60,000 nucleotides of DNA from assembly GCF_964355755.1 (NCBI RefSeq), contig NC_092677.1, forward strand, positions 8,952,601-9,012,600, in the 5' to 3' direction. This DNA comes from Antedon mediterranea. Taxonomy: Eukaryota > Echinodermata > Crinoidea > Comatulida > Antedonidae. Position 1 is the stretch's first letter. Every line of letters starts with the position of its first letter. Below the pieces are notes generated by a model. That model worked only from the letters and a program-made list of their open reading frames with translations, was not told where the DNA came from and made no database searches. Made by a program: the position numbers and the translations under genes. Shown here piece after piece: positions 55,801 to 58,800 of the stretch.

Positions 55801-58800
55801 GTTTTGACTAATGCCGCAATGGTTGCTGGATACTATGATGCCACTTTCTCTGGAGTTTATGGCGACTTACTTATATGCGAAACAGCAGGAAAAGATGTTA
55901 TCCCTCTACTTAAACGACTCATTGCAATGCTGGAAAGTGGAGCTCATTTCACAATTTCATCAGAAATGCTTCAAGATGTTTCTGGCTCTCTTGCTACCGA
56001 GTTGAATATCATTCAAACCCAGATGTCAACTGCTGCTGTAGGTACATCGTCTTCAACAAGTGCATACAACAGTATTAGTGTTTCAAAAATACAACCTCCT
56101 AGTGATGCCAGTAAGATACAGACTCAGCTTGTACAAAGTGGAACAGAAAATGTTCGCAGTGGACTTGCAGTACAAGGAATTCATACTACTTCATTGACTG
56201 ATGACTCCAAGAGGGAACTAGCAAAAACTTTAACTGAAAGACAAACGCTAGAAGCAGTTAAACTTGAAAAAGAACTGAAAGCAAATGAGATTAAAGCTGT
56301 AAATGATGTGATACAGAATTATGAACAAAAGAAAGAAGAAATGCTTCTATCAAAGAAAGAAGAATTGAAGAAACAGCTTCGTGCTGCCTCATCTGCAGAA
56401 GAAAGAGAATCAATAATGACAGAGTTTGTTGAACAAACTGGCAAAATAGCTGACAGCCTGGAAAAGGAAAAGCAACAACAAATGGAACACTTAAAGAAAC
56501 GCTTACAACAAAGAAGACAACAAGCTAAACAAGATTTGCATCAGAAGCACATCGCAGAAGCCAAAAGAGAAGGTCTGGGTGAGGATGTTGTGCCAGATAT
56601 CATTTTGGAAGAGGAATCTGATAAAGATTTGCAACTTCTTATGTTGCAACAACAAAAGCTCATTGCAGACCTTACAAAGGGATATGCAGAAGAAATGGCA
56701 GAAGAAGAGAGAAAGCGTAGAGGAGGCCTAGATGACCAAATGGAAGAACGTATGAGACTCTTAAATTTGGCACATAAAGGTCCTCAGCTTAAAGAAATAG
56801 TTAAAAACGTATCACAACAAACTGTAGATACAAACAAAGTAAATAATGCAATGAAAGCGAAGATGAAGAACCGTTTGAAAAATCGAAAAAGTACTCGAAA
56901 GAGTATGCCTACAAATATTCAACCTGGGTCTGAGGAAGAAGAGCAATACCTATTAGCATCAGATGCTCAATTTGATGCAGATGGTATGAGGAGTTTAGCT
57001 GTTGTTATGAGTGCTTCTGAAGAATTGGCAAACGAACAACAATTGCATTCTCATAAAGATGCACTCCAAACTTTGTTGAAAAAAGAAAACAGAACAGAAG
57101 AAGAAAAACAAGCAATTCTGGACCAATACTTTGTAGATGTCAAAGGACACCAGGAAAGCTATGATGCTAATCATGACTTACAACGCGAACACATGATGGC
57201 AAAACTTGCTGCCCGTAAGCGTCTGAAGGAAGAAGTGGCAAAAGAAAATGCTGTAAGCAAGGAGCTTGATCATATAAGTAAAAAGCAGGTTCTGCGTGGT
57301 GACACAGATGGTGCACAAGCTATTGATGCAATTCGTGACAAGGTTTCGTCTGATGATGCCAGAGAAGAACAGCAAAAGCTTCATAAGGATCAAATTGAAG
57401 AACAAGCTAATCTAGAAATTGAACAACTGGAGAGTGAATCAAAATTGAAGAAAGACCTTAGTAGTGAACTTAAAAGAGCCCAAAGAAATGTTGAGGAACA
57501 ACATCAAATTCAAAAGAACAGGTTAAAAGAACAACATAAAGCAGATTATGAGAAGGAACTTGTGCTTAACAAGAAGCATTTGACAGAAGAACAACTAAAA
57601 GTGATGATGGAAGAACATGAGAAAGAGGTAAACATTATGTTCTTCAAATTAACACCATAAAGCTCTATCTACACTATCAAACTAGTTTGACAAAAAAAAA
57701 AGTATGATGTGCCCAAATATGGTAGTGATATAATGTCACATTATGACTTTATGTCACATTAAGTTTGACAGTATTGAGAGAGCTTTGGACTACTTTAACA
57801 ATTGTTCTTATAATTTCATATAATTAAAGTTCTCTTCTCTGAATACAAAGTTATATTTTGTCTTATTTGTTGTTGTAGATGGAGAATTTAACTAGAACTA
57901 TTGATCTTGAGAAGGAGCGACAAAAGAAAATTCTTGCTGATAGAGTTGCTGAAAAGAAGAGAAAGAAGGTGTTGGCTATGAAAGATAAACATCACAATGA
58001 AATGGAAGGAGTGCTTCTAAAACAACAGCAAGAACGAGACAATCTAAGTGACCAGCAGGTATGTATCCTTGCATCTCCTCAATGTAATCACCAACTTTAG
58101 AGATCTTTTTCCTGGTTCCTGGTATATTTTATTTTTGGTTTTTGAGAGAAACATTATACCTTAGGATTACTTTTATTCTATATTGCATGTGGGCTTACCC
58201 ATTGTAGTAATAAAATTAAACTAAACTGGAATATGCTTTGTAAAACTTATGTTTGTTAATCCTTAGCAACGTGTTGCTGAACGCCCAACTCTGGAACAAT
58301 CCCTTGAAGGTGAAGATGGCAAGAAGGCAGAAAGCATCATTTATCGAGTTCTGAAGCAGCGTCACATCAAAGAACAAGTCCACCAGGAAGAGTTAATGGA
58401 GAAAGAGCATGTGGCACAAATGATGAATGCTAAAACAAACATGGCAGATAAGCGCATGCAACAGCGTGAGGATCTTGAGGAAGCTCAGCAGAAGGAGTTT
58501 ATGCAGCTTATTGCCAATTCTGGTTCTTTGGCAGCAGCAGATCTAGCAGAAAAGAAAGAAGATCTTCAGAGGCAACATAAGGTATAAAACTTGTTTACAA
58601 TAAATTATTTTGTTTGTTTATACAAAACAGCTATTATTACTTCATTTAATTAAATAAAAATAAACAGTACTGTATGTATAAATATACAATTAAATGTTTG
58701 TATTTTTATTTGTGATTTTAAAGAAACAATTAGCCGAGTTTGACCGTGTGACTACTCAGAAGATTGAGCAAGCAGAAAAAGATGCCATACCAGCTCTTGA

